7,725 nucleotides of DNA from Candidatus Kuenenia stuttgartensis (GTDB lineage: Bacteria > Bacteroidota > Bacteroidia > Flavobacteriales_D > Crocinitomicaceae). The translations under genes were made by a program, and so were the position numbers. Position 1 is the stretch's first letter, and every line of letters begins with the position of its first letter. The stretch is from the NCBI GenBank assembly GCA_943326025.2, contig CALPRR020000120.1, positions 1 to 7,725 of the forward strand. Reading direction: 5' to 3'. Below, piece by piece: positions 6,596 to 7,725 of this stretch. The notes under the pieces were generated by a model. It saw only the letters and a program-made list of their open reading frames with translations, was not told where the DNA came from and searched no databases.

Positions 6596-6603
6596 CAAAA
6601 TTA
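6596..6603 (-). promoter_or_regulatory. candidate -7 box of the Nfu gene
   Basis: The minus strand reads TAATTTTG here, matching TAnnTTTG, about 18 bases before the Nfu ATG at 6578. No TTG lies at the usual spacing upstream, so support is partial. Confidence 0.35.
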
Positions 6604-6647
6604 ACTTAAAGATTGATTGAAAATTAATTTTTTATCATAAAAAATGG

Positions 6648-6655
6648 TAAGTTTG
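6648..6655 (+). promoter_or_regulatory. candidate -7 box of the HYC_CC_PP gene
   Basis: TAAGTTTG matches TAnnTTTG and ends 17 bases before the ATG at 6673. The nearest upstream TTG (6617-6619) is 28 bases away, longer than the normal 17-23, so only the -7 half is convincing. Confidence 0.4.
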
Positions 6656-6672
6656 ATAAATTCAATTTATAA

Positions 6673-7059
6673 ATGAAAAAATTCGCACTTATTGCTTTTT
6701 CAATATTTTACTTGTTAATTGTAACAGGTGTGAATTTGAATATGCATTATTGTGGCGGAAAATTAATAAGTATATCCATCGCTCAAACTTCAAATGAAAT
6801 TGGATGTTGTGGTGTTAAAAAAAGCTCTAAAGGTTGTTGTCACGATCAATCAACATATATTAAGTTGAAAGATAAACATATTCAATCTGCAGACTTAAAA
6901 ATGTCTGTTAAATTAATTAGTTCAATTTTAATTACTTCAGAATTTAATGTCTCAATTAACGAATTAACTTCAAAATCTGAAATCGTTTCTAATTATCATT
7001 CTCCTCCACCAAATTACAAGATTCCTCTTTTTCTAAAAAATCGCGTTTTAATTATTTGA
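6673..7059 (+). CDS. HYC_CC_PP family protein (small Cys/His-rich, function unknown)
   Basis: A 128-residue protein with a hydrophobic N-terminal segment (about residues 4-21) that is either a signal peptide or a membrane anchor, placing the rest outside the cytoplasm. It has the motifs that give the family its name: HYC (His25-Tyr26-Cys27, followed by GGKL), two Cys pairs (Cys45-Cys46 and Cys55-Cys56, the latter followed by His57), and a late HSPPP (109-113). The five Cys and nearby His residues suggest metal binding or disulfides, but no function is established to my knowledge. It is followed by an HMA-domain lipoprotein and a TonB receptor, which supports a metal-handling role by association. 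The family call rests on the motif set and the Bacteroidota setting. Confidence 0.8.
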   Translation: MKKFALIAFSIFYLLIVTGVNLNMHYCGGKLISISIAQTSNEIGCCGVKKSSKGCCHDQSTYIKLKDKHIQSADLKMSVKLISSILITSEFNVSINELTSKSEIVSNYHSPPPNYKIPLFLKNRVLII

Positions 7060-7075
7060 TTCAATATTATTTATA

Positions 7076-7093
7076 GACTATTTTAAAATAGTC
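7076..7093. promoter_or_regulatory. perfect 18-bp palindrome upstream of the HMA gene
   Basis: GACTATTTTAAAATAGTC is its own reverse complement. It starts 17 bp after the HYC_CC_PP stop codon and ends one base before the TTG of a weak promoter candidate, so it could be an operator for a dimeric regulator. As RNA it would form a weak AU-rich hairpin without a following U-tract, which makes it a poor terminator. Confidence 0.4.
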
Positions 7094-7094
7094 A

Positions 7095-7127
7095 TTGTTA
7101 ACTTCTGTGTATTAAGCACAACTTTTG
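7095..7127 (+). promoter_or_regulatory. weak candidate promoter for the HMA-receptor genes
   Basis: TTG at 7095-7097 is followed after 22 bases by AACTTTTG (7120-7127), one mismatch from TAnnTTTG. Transcription would start about 15 bases before ATG 7149. The spacing fits but the -7 box is imperfect. Confidence 0.3.
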
Positions 7128-7148
7128 AAAACATTAAAAAATATTATC

Positions 7149-7532
7149 ATGAAAATCACAACATTTATATTCAGTATATTAGGCTTAACGCTTTTTACCT
7201 TAAATTCTTGTTCAACAACTGAAACAAAAGAAAAAATACCTGCAACTGAAACCGTTGTTGAAAACGGAATTGCAACTTCAACATTTAAAGTTTGGGGTAA
7301 TTGCGATATGTGTAAAGAAACAATTGAAAATTCATTAAAAGTAGAGGGAGTTCAAAAAGCTGATTGGAACTCTGATACCAAACTAATGAAAATCAGTTAT
7401 GAAACCTCAAAAATTTCATTAGATCAAATTGAAAAAAACATCGCAAGCGTTGGATACGATAATGTGAAATATAAAGGTAACGATGATGCCTATTCATCTT
7501 TGCATGAATGTTGTCAATATGAACGCAAATAG
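7149..7532 (+). CDS. heavy-metal-associated (HMA) domain lipoprotein
   Basis: I choose ATG 7149 (127 residues) over an in-frame TTG at 7125. From the ATG the protein begins with a standard lipoprotein leader (MKITTFIFSILGLTLF...) and lipobox TLNSC (Cys21); the TTG adds eight residues ahead of that leader. After a Thr/Glu-rich linker (about 22-42), an HMA ferredoxin-like domain covers about residues 43-110. Its metal site is GNCDMCK (Cys52 and Cys55), and the domain ends with IASVGYDNVKY. A second Cys pair near the C-terminus, HECCQY (His119, Cys121, Cys122), may add ligands. HMA domains bind Cu(I) or other soft metals. The stop codon directly abuts the ATG of the TonB receptor, so the two are co-transcribed; the lipoprotein may pass metal to, or sense it for, the receptor. 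Confidence 0.9.
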   Translation: MKITTFIFSILGLTLFTLNSCSTTETKEKIPATETVVENGIATSTFKVWGNCDMCKETIENSLKVEGVQKADWNSDTKLMKISYETSKISLDQIEKNIASVGYDNVKYKGNDDAYSSLHECCQYERK

Positions 7533-7725
7533 ATGAAAATACTAGTTATTTTAGTATTCTCTTTTTCAATTTCAATTTCATATTCTCAATTAAAAGGAAC
7601 GGTTTTCGGAACAAATCAGAAGAAAAAAGAAACGTTAATTGGTGCTACTGTCCGTTTATTAAATGCAAAAACGGGAACATTCTCTGATGCTGAAGGTCGA
7701 TTTGAATTAATTCTACCAAAAGAAT
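7533..7725 (+). CDS. TonB-dependent receptor with CarboxypepD_reg-like N-terminus, 3' end cut by window edge
   Basis: The ATG immediately follows the TAG of the HMA gene. The 64 visible residues begin with a signal peptide (MKILVILVFSFSISISYS, probable cleavage before Gln19). Then comes a carboxypeptidase-regulatory-like beta-sandwich start: LKGTVFG, LIGATVRLLNAKTGTFSDAEGRFELILP. The pattern GTV...GA.V.L......T.SD..G.F.L is the usual N-terminal extension of Bacteroidota outer-membrane TonB receptors. The plug and barrel lie outside the window, so the receptor class is inferred. Coupling to an HMA lipoprotein suggests uptake of a metal or metal chelate; a SusC-like or other CarboxypepD_reg protein cannot be excluded. 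Confidence 0.8.
   Translation, partial: MKILVILVFSFSISISYSQLKGTVFGTNQKKKETLIGATVRLLNAKTGTFSDAEGRFELILPKE

Noticed and set aside
6134..6609. Two plus-strand open frames opposite the Nfu gene (6134-6373 and 6373-6609)
   Set aside because: They are antisense to a complete two-domain Nfu protein and resemble no family.
7125..7148. TTG start that would extend the HMA lipoprotein by eight residues
   Set aside because: ATG 7149 gives a well-formed lipoprotein leader, and the TTG overlaps the possible -7 box at 7120-7127.

Overview
The window comes from a low-GC member of the Bacteroidota, most likely the Flavobacteriales. Signs of this are the very AT-rich spacers, start codons without clear Shine-Dalgarno sequences, several upstream boxes matching the Bacteroidetes -7 consensus TAnnTTTG, and gene content typical of the group: flavobacterial-style tandem cytochrome oxidase subunit III genes, a HYC_CC_PP family protein and a CarboxypepD_reg/TonB receptor. 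Genus cannot be fixed from the sequence alone.

Positions 1-5221 (minus strand, read right to left) are a tight oxidase subunit and assembly cluster: cyoE (heme O synthase), a divergent subunit III paralogue, a second and more canonical subunit III, a subunit IV-like protein, an SCO-like protein lacking the usual histidine ligand, a canonical SCO lipoprotein, and a DUF420 (CtaM/YozB-like) membrane protein that runs off the left edge. Most junctions overlap or are only a few bases long; the exception is a 151-bp AT-rich gap at 3122-3272. Together these genes supply small membrane subunits, the farnesylated heme, and copper or thiol chaperones for an aa3/caa3-type oxidase. Subunits I and II are not in the window. 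Both subunit III proteins carry large insertions, predicted periplasmic, in the same loop, and each insertion is built from tandem units of about 56-57 residues (three in one, two in the other). This is the least expected structure in the window.

Positions 5222-6578 hold a divergently transcribed hotdog acyl-CoA thioesterase (plus strand) and a convergent Nfu-type Fe-S scaffold protein (minus strand). An imperfect 73-bp inverted repeat fills the gap between their stop codons and probably acts as a bidirectional terminator.

Positions 6579-7725 (plus strand) hold a probable metal-handling cassette: a small exported or membrane-anchored Cys/His-rich HYC_CC_PP protein, a lipoprotein with a heavy-metal-associated (HMA) CxxC domain, and the start of a TonB-dependent receptor whose ATG directly follows the HMA stop codon. 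A perfect 18-bp palindrome lies before the HMA gene, next to a weak promoter candidate. The metal is not shown by the sequence; copper is a reasonable guess. No RNA genes, insertion sequences or CRISPR arrays were seen.
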